Part shown: piece after piece, positions 1 through 8,394 of the stretch
Layout of the letters: each line of letters opens with the position of its first letter
Position numbering within the stretch: the first letter of the stretch is position 1
Assembly (NCBI RefSeq): GCF_001552475.1
Contig: NZ_BCRG01000003.1
Coordinates: forward strand, 219,275 to 283,274
Direction: 5' to 3'
DNA: 64,000 bases
Source of the DNA: Microbacterium oleivorans NBRC 103075
GTDB taxonomy: Bacteria > Actinomycetota > Actinomycetes > Actinomycetales > Microbacteriaceae
Translations under genes and position numbers: made by a program
Notes under the pieces: model-generated
The model's input: only the letters and a program-made list of their open reading frames with translations
Told to the model about the DNA's origin: nothing
Database searches by the model: none

Positions 1-727
1 CGGCTCGTTCCCGACCGAGTACCGCTCGCTCGGCAACGGCTTCCTCGGCGGGCTGTTCGGAGAGTCCGACCCTGACGTGTTCACACTCGTCGTCGGCGCC
101 GTCGCCATCGTCGCCCTCGCCGTGCAGCAGGTCCGCACGCGGCTCGGCCGGCAGAAGTACGACCAGGACGTCGACCCGCTGTTCTGGTTCATCCTCAAGC
201 TCGCGCTCATTGCCGTGGTGATCGGATGGTTCACGTTGGCCCTCGCCTCGTACAAGGGCATCCCGGTCACGCTCATCGTGCTGGCCGCTCTCGTGATGAT
301 CTACGGCATCGTCATGAACCGCAGCGTCTTCGGCCGCCACATCTACGCCATCGGCGGCAACCGCCACGCGGCGGAGCTCTCGGGCATCAAGACGCGCCGC
401 GTCGACTTCTGGCTGTTCGTCAACATGGGCGTCCTGGCGGCTCTCGCGGGCCTCATCTTCACGGCCCGTCTGAACCTCGCCGGCCCGAAGGCGGGTGAGG
501 GCTTCGAGCTCGAAGCGATCTCGGCCGCCTTCATCGGTGGCGCGGCGGTCCAGGGTGGCGTCGGCACCATCGGCGGCGCCATCATCGGTGGCCTCATCAT
601 CGGTGTGCTGAACAACGGCATGTCGATCATGGGCATCGGCATCGACTGGCAGCAGGCGGTCAAGGGTCTCGTCCTGCTGTTCGCCGTCGCGTTCGACGTC
701 TACAACAAGCGACGGGCCGGTCACTGA
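1..727 (+). CDS. Sugar ABC transporter permease (XylH/MmsB type), 5' end outside window
   Basis: This is the C-terminal part of an inner-membrane permease of the ribose/xylose family of ABC importers (BPD_transp_2 fold). The reading frame is open from base 2 to the TGA at 725-727, so the start lies upstream. Visible signs are several hydrophobic helices, the family signature around GRHIYAIGGN followed by AAELSGI (the region that contacts the ATPase), and the glycine-rich late helix GGAAVQGGVGTIGGAIIGG. The long N-terminal segment with a soluble loop (FGESDPDVFT) fits XylH/MmsB-type proteins of about 400 residues. The sugar cannot be told from this fragment. The partner ATPase and binding protein should lie upstream of the window. 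Confidence 0.9.
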   Translation, partial: GSFPTEYRSLGNGFLGGLFGESDPDVFTLVVGAVAIVALAVQQVRTRLGRQKYDQDVDPLFWFILKLALIAVVIGWFTLALASYKGIPVTLIVLAALVMIYGIVMNRSVFGRHIYAIGGNRHAAELSGIKTRRVDFWLFVNMGVLAALAGLIFTARLNLAGPKAGEGFELEAISAAFIGGAAVQGGVGTIGGAIIGGLIIGVLNNGMSIMGIGIDWQQAVKGLVLLFAVAFDVYNKRRAGH

Positions 728-728
728 C

Positions 729-869
729 ATGACGAAGCCCTCGAAGCCCGCTTCCGAGTTGGAGCGTCCTCGCCCCACGACGGCACGCATCACGATGTGG
801 ATCTGCGGCGGCGCCGTCGGCATCTACATGGTCGTCAGCGGCCTGGTCGGCGCTCTCACGACCGGCTGA
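729..869 (+). CDS. 46-residue single-pass membrane peptide
   Basis: The ATG lies one base after the permease stop, and the frame runs 47 codons to TGA at 867-869. The product has a charged, proline-rich N-terminus (about 20 residues) and one hydrophobic helix of about 22 residues (MWICGGAVGIYMVVSGLVG). Codon use keeps G/C at third positions like the neighbouring genes. No clear Shine-Dalgarno sequence is visible, so it is probably translated by coupling to the permease. I do not recognise a family. It may be a small accessory subunit of the importer, and the hairpin that follows suggests it ends the transcript. Confidence 0.6.
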   Translation: MTKPSKPASELERPRPTTARITMWICGGAVGIYMVVSGLVGALTTG

Positions 870-888
870 TCGGCCGCGCGATTCGTCA

Positions 889-928
889 GCCGCATCCCCT
901 CTTTCCCCTGTGGAGGAGGGGATGCGGC
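889..928 (+). terminator. Hairpin after the sugar ABC operon
   Basis: A 13-bp perfect inverted repeat (GCCGCATCCCCTC / GAGGGGATGCGGC) encloses a 14-base loop and is followed by GTTTC. The stem is strong and the T-run is short, as is usual for high-GC actinobacterial terminators. It sits 19 bases after the 46-codon gene. Confidence 0.6.
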
Positions 929-945
929 GTTTCACCGCTGACTCA

Positions 946-958
946 TAGACTCGGGCGC
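946..958 (+). promoter_or_regulatory. Leaderless promoter, -10 TAGACT
   Basis: TAGACT at 946-951 is seven bases before the ATG at 959. There is no Shine-Dalgarno sequence between them, so the transcript should start at or very near the start codon. Confidence 0.55.
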
Positions 959-1321
959 ATGCCCTTCGTGATCTCGCTCCTCGTGCTGGCGGGGATGATC
1001 TTCGCGCTCATCGACATCATCACGCGGGACCAGAGCCTCGTGAAGCACATGCCGAAGACGGTGTGGCTGTTCGTCGTCATCCTGCTGCCCTTCCTCGGAA
1101 CGGTGCTGTGGTTCGCGATCGGTCGCGAGTACCCGCAGCGCGAGGTTCGTCGGGCGCCGCAGTTCGCGCCATGGGCGAGCGAACCGCCGGCCGCACCGAC
1201 GCGGACGCCCGACGCCCGGTCGACCGAGCAGCAGCTCGCCGACCTGGAGCGCGAGATCGCGGAGGAGCGCCTGCGCGCCGAGCTCGCGCGGCGACGCCGG
1301 GAGCTCGGCGACCCGGCCTGA
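959..1321 (+). CDS. PLD nuclease N-terminal-domain membrane protein
   Basis: A 120-residue protein with two N-terminal transmembrane helices (about residues 3-20 and 34-54) joined by a short basic loop, containing FVVILLPFLGTVLWFAIGR, which is the pattern of the small PLDc_N family (PF13396). The rest is a proline-rich linker and a charged helix (ADLEREIAEERLRAELARR) that could form a coiled coil. No catalytic HKD motif is present, so it is not an enzyme by itself. The start at 959 is supported by the leaderless -10 hexamer and by the membrane helix beginning directly after it. Its cellular role is unknown. Confidence 0.8.
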   Translation: MPFVISLLVLAGMIFALIDIITRDQSLVKHMPKTVWLFVVILLPFLGTVLWFAIGREYPQREVRRAPQFAPWASEPPAAPTRTPDARSTEQQLADLEREIAEERLRAELARRRRELGDPA

Positions 1322-1339
1322 GGCCGCTGTCTCGAGCGG

Positions 1340-2320
1340 TCAGGACCGCGGGTACTCGACGCCGATCTGACGGCGGATCTCGTCGAGCGTGCCCATGATC
1401 GCGACGCTCTCCGCGATCGGCAGGAGGTCGCCGTCGGTGCGTCCTTCGGCGATGAGCTTCTCGGCGTAGAGCGCTTGGAACTGCATGCCGCGACCCTCGA
1501 TCTCGGTGTGGAACTCCTCGACGAGCGTGCCGTCGAGGTCGAACACGCGGAAGGAAGTCGGTGCGTAGAAGACGCCGTCGATCTCGATGCGTCCCTTCGT
1601 GCCGACGATCTGCGCGGCGTTCGCGCCGGCTGCGCGCGAGGACGTGAGCAGGGACGAGACCCCACCCGACGCGTGGCGGACCGAGATCGCCACATCGGTG
1701 TCGGCCCCGGTCTCACCGAGGCGGGCCGTCGCGCGGATCTCGTCGGGCTCGCCGAGGATGTCCCACGCGAACGACACCGGGTAGATGCCGAGATCGAGGA
1801 GGGCGCCGCCGCCGAGCGACAGGTCGTTCAGGCGGTGGGCCGGGTCGGTCGGAAGGTTCTGGGTGTGGTCGGCGCTCAAGAGACGCACTTCGCCGATGAC
1901 GCCCGCGTCGAGGATCTCGCGGAGGCGCACCATGTGGGGGAGGTACCGGGTCCACATCGCCTCCATCGCGAGGAGGCCGTGGTCGGCCGCCAGATCTCGG
2001 ATCGCGACCGCCTGGTCTGCGTCGAGGGTGAGTGGCTTCTCGATCAGGACGTGCTTGCCGTGCGCGAGCGCGAGGGCCGCGGCCGGGAGGTGATGACTGT
2101 GCGGCGTCGCGATGTAGATGATGTCGACCTCGGGGTCGGCGGCGAGCTCCTCATACGATCCGTGAGCCCGGGGGATGCCGTAGGTCGTCGCGAACTCCTG
2201 CGCAGACTCGAGCCGACGGGAGCCGACGGCGCTGACGGTGCGGCCGGCCGTGTTCAGATCGGCGGTGAAGGCGTGCGCGATGCCACCGGTGGCCAGGATT
2301 CCCCATCGAAGAGCGGTCAT
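1340..2320 (-). CDS. Gfo/Idh/MocA family NAD(P)-dependent oxidoreductase
   Basis: A 326-residue cytosolic dehydrogenase. The N-terminal Rossmann fold begins WGILATGGIA, a variant of the GxGxxA nucleotide motif. The segment IATPHSHHLPAA is followed by the family hallmark EKP (HVLIEKPLT), whose lysine is catalytic in related enzymes. The C-terminal half is the alpha/beta substrate domain (GGGALLDLGIYP). Such enzymes oxidise or reduce sugars, inositols or trans-dihydrodiols, and the substrate cannot be deduced here. It is transcribed divergently from the M20 peptidase gene, and its ATG is preceded by a TAGGCT hexamer six bases away. Confidence 0.88.
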   Translation of the reverse strand: MTALRWGILATGGIAHAFTADLNTAGRTVSAVGSRRLESAQEFATTYGIPRAHGSYEELAADPEVDIIYIATPHSHHLPAAALALAHGKHVLIEKPLTLDADQAVAIRDLAADHGLLAMEAMWTRYLPHMVRLREILDAGVIGEVRLLSADHTQNLPTDPAHRLNDLSLGGGALLDLGIYPVSFAWDILGEPDEIRATARLGETGADTDVAISVRHASGGVSSLLTSSRAAGANAAQIVGTKGRIEIDGVFYAPTSFRVFDLDGTLVEEFHTEIEGRGMQFQALYAEKLIAEGRTDGDLLPIAESVAIMGTLDEIRRQIGVEYPRS

Positions 2321-2332
2321 GTCCCGAGCCTA
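2321..2332 (-). promoter_or_regulatory. Leaderless promoter, -10 TAGGCT (minus strand)
   Basis: AGCCTA on the plus strand at 2327-2332 reads TAGGCT on the minus strand, six bases before the oxidoreductase ATG. No ribosome-binding site fits in the remaining space. Confidence 0.5.
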
Positions 2333-2356
2333 TCGGCGGCGCGCGTCGACCGGATC

Positions 2357-2368
2357 TAGAGTCGGATC
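2357..2368 (+). promoter_or_regulatory. Leaderless promoter, -10 TAGAGT
   Basis: TAGAGT at 2357-2362 is six bases before the GTG start at 2369 of the M20 peptidase. It lies back to back with the divergent promoter at 2321-2332. Confidence 0.5.
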
Positions 2369-3712
2369 GTGGCCCGCACCCCCGACTCCGCCCTCGGCCG
2401 CTTCCGCGAGCTCCTCCGGATCCCGACGGTGTCCCTCGACCCGGACGATCCCGAGGCGGACGGCAGTGCATTCGTCCGGTTCCGTGACACGCTCGAGACC
2501 CTCTACCCGGCCGTGCACGCCTTGCTCGAGCGGGAGGTGGTCGCGGGCTACTCGCTGCTCTACCGCTGGCGCGGGACGGATGCTGCATCCCCGCTCGTCC
2601 TCATGGCGCACATCGACGTCGTCCCCGTCGTCCCGGCGGAGTGGGACCACGACCCGTTCGGCGCCGAGCTCGTCGGCACGGGCGACGCCGCGGAGGTCCA
2701 CGCACGCGGCGCGGTCGACGACAAGGGGTCGCTCGTCGCGATCCTGGAGGCGCTCGAGTCGCTCGTCGCGGAGGGGTTCACACCGAGCCAGGACGTCTAT
2801 CTCGCTTTCGGACACAACGAAGAGGTCGCCGGAGACGGCGCACAGGCCATCGTCGAGGTGCTTCGTGCCCGTGGCGTACGCCCCTCCCTCGTGCTCGACG
2901 AGGGTGGCGCCGTGGTCGAGGGAGCCCTGCCGCGAGTCATGGTCCCCACGGCTGTCATCGGAGTCGCCGAGCGCGGGGTCATGACTGTGCACCTGACCGC
3001 CCGCGAGCTCGGCGGGCACGCGTCGACGCCCCCGCGCGAGCCGGCCACCGCGCGGCTGGCCCGCGCGGTGCTGCGGCTGCACCGGCGACCCTTCCCGACG
3101 CGTCTCGTGGCACCCGTCCGCGCGATGTTCGAGACGGTCGCGCCCCACACCGCCGGCCCCCTCCGCCACGTCTTCGCGAGCATCGGGATGACCGGGCGCG
3201 TCCTGGTGAAGGTCTTCCCCCGCCTCGGCCCCGAGCTCAACGCGCTCGTCCGGACGACCGCGGTCGTCACCGAGCTCACGGGTGCGACCGGCGCCAACGT
3301 GCTGGCGACGTCGGCGCGCGCGAGCGTCAACGTGAGACTGCTGCCGGGCGACACAGCCGCGTCGGCGGTCCGCCGCATCCGGAAGGTCGTCGGCGACCCG
3401 CTTATCGAGGTCGACGTGGTCTCGGCATCCGAGCCCTCACCCGTTTCACCGTGGTCGGGTGCGGCGTGGGAACGGCTCGTGGCGGCGACGCGGTCGGCGC
3501 TGGGACCGGACGTCCTCCCGACGCCGTACATCCAGCTCGGAGCGAGTGACAGCCGGTGGTTCACCGAGATCAGCGATCACGTCTACCGCTTCACGCCGTT
3601 CCACCTCACCCGGGGCGAGCGCGAGGCCCTCCATTCGCACAACGAGCGGATCCGCGTCGGATCCTGGCTCCGGGGCATCGAGTTCTACCGCGACCTCGTT
3701 CGCGCGAGCTGA
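2369..3712 (+). CDS. M20 family metallopeptidase/deacylase
   Basis: A 447-residue dinuclear zinc hydrolase of the M20/M25/M40 family. Visible metal and catalytic motifs are LMAHIDVVPV (first His and Asp), VDDKGSL (bridging Asp), GHNEEVAGDG (general-base Glu pair) and, near the C-terminus, HSHNERI (last His). The dimerisation/lid domain lies in between (roughly residues 200-330). Length and motif spacing resemble PM20D1-like or carboxypeptidase-type members that act on N-acyl amino acids or dipeptides. There is no signal peptide, so it is cytosolic. GTG start; it stands alone, divergent from the oxidoreductase gene and convergent with hrpA, from which it is separated by one base. Confidence 0.9.
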   Translation: MARTPDSALGRFRELLRIPTVSLDPDDPEADGSAFVRFRDTLETLYPAVHALLEREVVAGYSLLYRWRGTDAASPLVLMAHIDVVPVVPAEWDHDPFGAELVGTGDAAEVHARGAVDDKGSLVAILEALESLVAEGFTPSQDVYLAFGHNEEVAGDGAQAIVEVLRARGVRPSLVLDEGGAVVEGALPRVMVPTAVIGVAERGVMTVHLTARELGGHASTPPREPATARLARAVLRLHRRPFPTRLVAPVRAMFETVAPHTAGPLRHVFASIGMTGRVLVKVFPRLGPELNALVRTTAVVTELTGATGANVLATSARASVNVRLLPGDTAASAVRRIRKVVGDPLIEVDVVSASEPSPVSPWSGAAWERLVAATRSALGPDVLPTPYIQLGASDSRWFTEISDHVYRFTPFHLTRGEREALHSHNERIRVGSWLRGIEFYRDLVRAS

Positions 3713-3713
3713 T

Positions 3714-6700
3714 TCAGCCCGCGAGGGCCTTCGAGATCCGCTGGAGCGAGACCGGCTCCGCCGTGCCGAACCGCTGCGCGAACAGGCTAATGCGGAACTC
3801 CTCGAGGAGCCAGCGCGCGTGGACCAGGCGCGCCGGAGCGTCCGCGGCGAGCGGGAGAGTGCCCCCGGCATCCGTGAACAGCGCGGCAGCGCGCTCGTAC
3901 TCGGTCATCCGCTGCCGGTCTCGGCCGGGGTTGTCGGAGAGGCCGTCGACGCGCTCCTTCGCCCCCTGGAGGTAGCGGGGAAGGTGCGCGAGGCGAGCCG
4001 TGCCGGTCCGCGAGAGGAAGCCGGGATGGACGAGCGACGCGAGCTGGCCCTTCACGTCGCCGAGCGCGGCGAGCAGCGTCATGGAGTTCTGCTTCTTCAC
4101 CGCGCGCTCGACGTCGCGCTGCAGGGTGAGGATCCGGGCGGCGAGAGACACCGTCTGGAACAGCTCGTCGACAACCCGGGCGCTGAACGCGTCGCGAGCG
4201 GCCGTGAAGGCCGCCTCGGTGCGGATGACGGCGTCACCCATGACGGCGTCGGCGACCGCGACGCGTGCGTCCTCGATGAGGGCTTTCGCGGACGGGTACG
4301 GCGAGGCCGCGAGAGCGAGCTTCTCGGGCGCCGTCAGGTGGTCCATGACGTAGGCGGTGGGGGAGGCGACGGCGAGGAGCAGCAGCCGCCGGGCACCCGC
4401 GCGGCTGAGCTCCGCAGCGCGCTCGGGGGTCGCCTCGATCCGAAGGGTGACGGCGTCCTTCGTGTCGGCGAGGGCGGGGTAGCCGCGGACGACGCCGCCG
4501 GCGACCTTCGTGTCGACGACCTCGGGCAGATCTCCCACGTCCCACGTCGTGATGCCGGTGCGCTCGAGGGGAGCGCTCGCCGCGGCGACGGTTCGGGCGG
4601 CGGATGCCGTCGGCGTCGCCTCGCGCCGCGGCGCCAGTGAGCGGGCCACCGATTCCCGCGCCCGGCCGGCGAGGCGGTCCTGCAACTCGCGGAGGTCGCG
4701 GGACGACCCCACGGTGCGTCCCCGTTGGTCGACGGCGCGGAACGAGACGGTGAGGTGGGCCGGGACGCGCTCGAGGTCGAAGTCGCGCTCCGTGACCGGC
4801 TGATGCGCGACGCGCTGGATGCGGGCGGCCAGAGCCGCGCGGAGAGTGGATGCCGGGAGCCCGTCGGTGTCTTCCGGACCCGACCCGCGGATCTCGTCCC
4901 CGAGGGTCGTCGCCCAGTCGGCGGCGGGCACGACGTGACGACGGATCGCCTTGGGGAGCGCTTTGATGAGACCCGTGACGAGCTCGTCCCGCATCCCCGG
5001 CACCTGCCAGTCGAAACCGTCGGGGCGGAGCTGGGCGAGCAGGGCCAGCGGCACGACGACGCTGACGCCGTCGTCAGGGGCGCCGGGCTCGAAACGGTAG
5101 GCGAGGGAGAGGACCTGGTCGCCCTGGCGCCAGCGCGCCGGGAAGTCCCGCTCGTCGGTGCGGGCGGACTCGCCGAGGAGGTCGGCCTCGGTCATGTCGA
5201 GGAGCTTCGGGGCGGCGGGCTGCGTCTCTCGCCACCACGTCTCGAACGAACGCACGTCGAAGACGTCGTGCGGCACACGGGCGTCGTAGAAGGCGTACAC
5301 GGCCTCGTCGCCGACGAGGATGTCGCGGCGACGCTCGCGCTCCTCGATGCGCTCGAGGTGACGCCGGAGTTCGCCGTTGCGGCGCTCGAAGGCGGTGAGA
5401 CGCTTGTCGAGGTGCTGGCTGTTCCACTCGCCCTCGACGAGCGCGTGACGCAGGAACAGCTCACGCGCCAGGTCGCGGTCGCGGCGGGCGAGCTGCACGC
5501 GGCGGCGCGGGATGATCTCGACGCCGAAAAGCGTCACCTTCTCGGCCGCGACGGCAGCGCCGGCATCCTTCGACCAGTGCGGGTCGCTCAGACTCCGGTT
5601 CGCGAGGTCGCCGGCGAGGTCTTCCGCCCACGCCGGATCGATCGCGGCGACGGTGCGACCGAACAGGCGCGAGGTCTCGACGAGCTCGGCGGCCATGACC
5701 GCGTCGGGGGAGGCTTTGCGCAGTCCGGAGCCGGGGAAGACCGCGAACGACGCGCCGCGAGCGCCGCGGTAGTGCGGCAGGGGCTTGCGCGCATTCTTCT
5801 TCGCGGGATCGGTCGTGACCGAGCGGGTGTCGAGGATGCCGATGTGCGACAGGAGTCCTGACAGGATGGCGCGGTGCAGCGCATCCGGCTCGGCCGCCCC
5901 GGCTGCCTGACGAGGGGCATCCTTCGGCGCCCCCGAGCGTGACAGCGTCGAGAGCTGACGGTGCACGTCGAACCACTCGCGGACGCGGACGTAGTTGAGG
6001 TGCTCGCTGCGGCAGAGGCGGCGGAATGCGCTCGAGCCGAGCTCGCGCTGCTGCTCGCGGAGATGGTTCCAGAGGTTCAGCAGGGTGAGGAAGTCGCTCG
6101 TCGGGTCGACGAACCGTGCGTGCAGGCGGTCGGCTTCCTCGCGTCGCTCCTCAGGACGTTCGCGGACGTCCTGAATCGACAGGCCCGCCACGATCGCGAG
6201 CACGTCGCGCGACACGCCGAGCTTTTCCGCCTCGAGCAGCATCCGCGCGAACCGCGGGTCGATCGGCAGGCGCGCGATGCGACGGCCGAGGCTCGTGAGG
6301 CGGAGGGCACCGGTGCGACCGCCCACGGCGCGAAGCTCGGTGAGGAGCTCGACGGCGGCCTTCACCCCGCGGCTGTCGGGCTTCGTGAGGAACGGGAACT
6401 CGGTGACGTCGCCGAACCCCAGCGACAGCATCTGCAGGATGACTGATGCCAGCGAGGTGCGGAGGATCTCGGGTTCGGTGAACTCGGGACGCGCCGTGAA
6501 GTCGTCCTCGGCGTAGAGCCGGATCGCGATGCCCGCCGACGTACGGCCGGCGCGCCCGGAGCGCTGCTGCGCCGATGCCTGCGAGATCGCCTCGATCGGC
6601 AGGCGCTGGATTTTCGACCGCACGCTGTAGCGGGAGATACGCGCCGTGCCCGTGTCGACGACGTACCGGATGCCGGGGACCGTGAGGCTCGTCTCCGCGA

Positions 6701-7586
6701 CGTTCGTGGCCAGGATGATCCGGCGGCGCACTCCCGCCACGTTCGAGGGCTCGAACACGCGGTGCTGCTCAGCGGACGACAGTCGACCGAACAGGGGCAG
6801 CACCTCCGTGGGACGGGCGTCCTTCGCGTACAAGCCGCGGACGGCGTCCATCGCATCGCGGATCTCGGCCTCGCCGGGGAGGAAGACGAGCACGTCGCCG
6901 TCGGGCTCGCGGTCGAGCTCACGCAGCGCGGCGAGCAGACCGTCGACGTCGTCCTCGGACTCGTCCTCGTGCGCGCGGTAGCGGATCTCGACGGGGTAGG
7001 TGCGTCCCGACACCTCGATGACCGGCGCGGGTACGCGCTCGCCGTCGGGCGCCGTGGCGGCGAAGTGGGCGGCGAAGCTCTGCGGGTCGATCGTCGCCGA
7101 GGTGATGATCACCTTGAGATCGGGACGCTCGGGGAGGATGCGGGCGAGGTACCCGAGCAGGAAGTCCACGTTGAGAGAGCGCTCGTGAGCCTCGTCGACG
7201 ATGATCGTGTCGTAGCGGCGGAGGAGCCGGTCGCGGTGAATCTCGTTCAGAAGGATGCCGTCGGTCATCAGCGTGACCTGCGTGGCCTCCGTCACCTCGT
7301 CGGTGAAGCGGACCTTGTAGCCGATCGCGCCGCCGAGGGGCACCTGCACCTCGTGCGCGAGTCGCTCGGCGATGGAGCGGGCAGCGATCCGTCGCGGCTG
7401 CGTGTGCGCGATGCGGGTGCGCCCCAGTTCGAGGCACATCTTGGGCAGCTGCGTCGTCTTGCCCGAGCCGGTCGCACCGGCGACGATGACGACCTGGTTC
7501 TCCGCGATGGCGCGCGAGATCTCCTCCCGAGCGGCGCTGACGGGCAGCTCCGGGGGGTACGAGATGACAGGGGCGGGTGCGGACAC
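3714..7586 (-). CDS. hrpA: ATP-dependent RNA helicase HrpA
   Basis: A roughly 1290-residue DEAH-box helicase. The Walker A motif GATGSGKT is near residues 37-44, followed by the DEAH box in IIVDEAHERSLN, the SAT motif (ITSATID) and motif VI QRSGRAGRT. The helicase-associated and OB-fold domains and the long C-terminal DUF3418 region typical of bacterial HrpA follow. HrpA acts in RNA processing and stalled-ribosome rescue. I prefer the GTG at 7586: it begins MSAPAPVISYPPELPV, as related proteins do; a TACCAT hexamer is eight bases upstream; and the longer frame back to an ATG at 7673 would overlap the upstream gene and includes a rare ATA codon. It lies 61 bases after the FHA-like gene. Confidence 0.92.
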   Translation of the reverse strand: MSAPAPVISYPPELPVSAAREEISRAIAENQVVIVAGATGSGKTTQLPKMCLELGRTRIAHTQPRRIAARSIAERLAHEVQVPLGGAIGYKVRFTDEVTEATQVTLMTDGILLNEIHRDRLLRRYDTIIVDEAHERSLNVDFLLGYLARILPERPDLKVIITSATIDPQSFAAHFAATAPDGERVPAPVIEVSGRTYPVEIRYRAHEDESEDDVDGLLAALRELDREPDGDVLVFLPGEAEIRDAMDAVRGLYAKDARPTEVLPLFGRLSSAEQHRVFEPSNVAGVRRRIILATNVAETSLTVPGIRYVVDTGTARISRYSVRSKIQRLPIEAISQASAQQRSGRAGRTSAGIAIRLYAEDDFTARPEFTEPEILRTSLASVILQMLSLGFGDVTEFPFLTKPDSRGVKAAVELLTELRAVGGRTGALRLTSLGRRIARLPIDPRFARMLLEAEKLGVSRDVLAIVAGLSIQDVRERPEERREEADRLHARFVDPTSDFLTLLNLWNHLREQQRELGSSAFRRLCRSEHLNYVRVREWFDVHRQLSTLSRSGAPKDAPRQAAGAAEPDALHRAILSGLLSHIGILDTRSVTTDPAKKNARKPLPHYRGARGASFAVFPGSGLRKASPDAVMAAELVETSRLFGRTVAAIDPAWAEDLAGDLANRSLSDPHWSKDAGAAVAAEKVTLFGVEIIPRRRVQLARRDRDLARELFLRHALVEGEWNSQHLDKRLTAFERRNGELRRHLERIEERERRRDILVGDEAVYAFYDARVPHDVFDVRSFETWWRETQPAAPKLLDMTEADLLGESARTDERDFPARWRQGDQVLSLAYRFEPGAPDDGVSVVVPLALLAQLRPDGFDWQVPGMRDELVTGLIKALPKAIRRHVVPAADWATTLGDEIRGSGPEDTDGLPASTLRAALAARIQRVAHQPVTERDFDLERVPAHLTVSFRAVDQRGRTVGSSRDLRELQDRLAGRARESVARSLAPRREATPTASAARTVAAASAPLERTGITTWDVGDLPEVVDTKVAGGVVRGYPALADTKDAVTLRIEATPERAAELSRAGARRLLLLAVASPTAYVMDHLTAPEKLALAASPYPSAKALIEDARVAVADAVMGDAVIRTEAAFTAARDAFSARVVDELFQTVSLAARILTLQRDVERAVKKQNSMTLLAALGDVKGQLASLVHPGFLSRTGTARLAHLPRYLQGAKERVDGLSDNPGRDRQRMTEYERAAALFTDAGGTLPLAADAPARLVHARWLLEEFRISLFAQRFGTAEPVSLQRISKALAG

Positions 7587-7647
7587 AGCCTTCGATGGTA
7601 TCGCGCGGGCGGATGCCGGCGGTCGCCCGCCCGTCAGATGCTGCGCG

Positions 7648-8394
7648 TCAGCGGTCGGCGGGCTGCGCGTCATCCAGCAGCGGAAGGTCCGCCGCGGTCA
7701 CGAGGCGTGACAGCACCGCGTGCTCGACGAGCCGAGCGCGACGGTTCGTCGCGAGCTTGCCCGCCCCGCCGCGGAGGCCCTGCACACCTTCGCGGTCGAA
7801 CTTGTCGCACACGTTGTCGAGCTTGCGGTTGAAGGTCGTCAGCGGCCAGCCGAGACGCTCCGCGGCCTTCGCCGACGTCGGGATCTGGCTCGATCCCATC
7901 ATGCCGCCGCGGAGGATCGGCTCGCAGAGCGCGATGAGCAGCAGCCGCTGGGTGGCCGTCAGCGGTACCGCGCCGATCGTCGTGCCACCGTCGGTGCTGT
8001 CGCCGTCGAGCGCCGACCCGCGTCCGGTGAACCGGGCGGCGCCGTTTCGGATCGTGAATTCGTACGTGTACGCCCCGGCGGTGAACATGACGACGAGCTC
8101 GGGGAAGACGAGCGGCACGCGGGTCCCCGGACCCAGCATCGCCTGGTAAGCGCCGTCGGCGGTGGCGAGAGCGACGGAGATGGAGCGCCCGGTATTGGTG
8201 AGCCACCACATGCCCTGGGCCGATTCGATCTCCAGCAACCGTCGGTGCAGGTAGGGGTTCGTGTCGATGACGAGGTCGGCGTCACGGCCGATCGAGTACG
8301 TCTCGCCCGGCGTCGGGTGGAACCATTCGCCGCAGAACTCGATGCCGAGCTCCGCCGCGTCGGTCTCCGCTGTCAGTTCGATGCTCTCAGTCAT
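7648..8394 (-). CDS. FHA-like domain fused to a C-terminal helix-turn-helix-like domain
   Basis: A 248-residue protein, last of the kinase/phosphatase gene run. The N-terminal half (about residues 25-120) follows the FHA pattern with GR in YSIGRDADLVI, but the usual Ser-x-x-His and Ser-Thr-Asn-Gly positions read LHRRLLEIE and TNTGRSI, so phosphothreonine binding may be altered or lost. The C-terminal half (about 150-245) looks like a winged HTH: ATQRLLLIALCEP, then SAKAAERLGWPLTTFNRKLDNVCDKF. Its ATG overlaps the upstream stop by one base (TGATG) and is preceded by AAGGGGG, so it is translationally coupled. A plausible role is converting the phosphorylation state into transcriptional output, which is inference. 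Confidence 0.75.
   Translation of the reverse strand: MTESIELTAETDAAELGIEFCGEWFHPTPGETYSIGRDADLVIDTNPYLHRRLLEIESAQGMWWLTNTGRSISVALATADGAYQAMLGPGTRVPLVFPELVVMFTAGAYTYEFTIRNGAARFTGRGSALDGDSTDGGTTIGAVPLTATQRLLLIALCEPILRGGMMGSSQIPTSAKAAERLGWPLTTFNRKLDNVCDKFDREGVQGLRGGAGKLATNRRARLVEHAVLSRLVTAADLPLLDDAQPADR

Noticed and set aside
7587..7673. hrpA starting at the ATG at 7673
   Set aside because: It would overlap the upstream gene by 26 bases and add a non-conserved stretch with a rare ATA codon. The GTG at 7586 leads directly into the conserved N-terminus.
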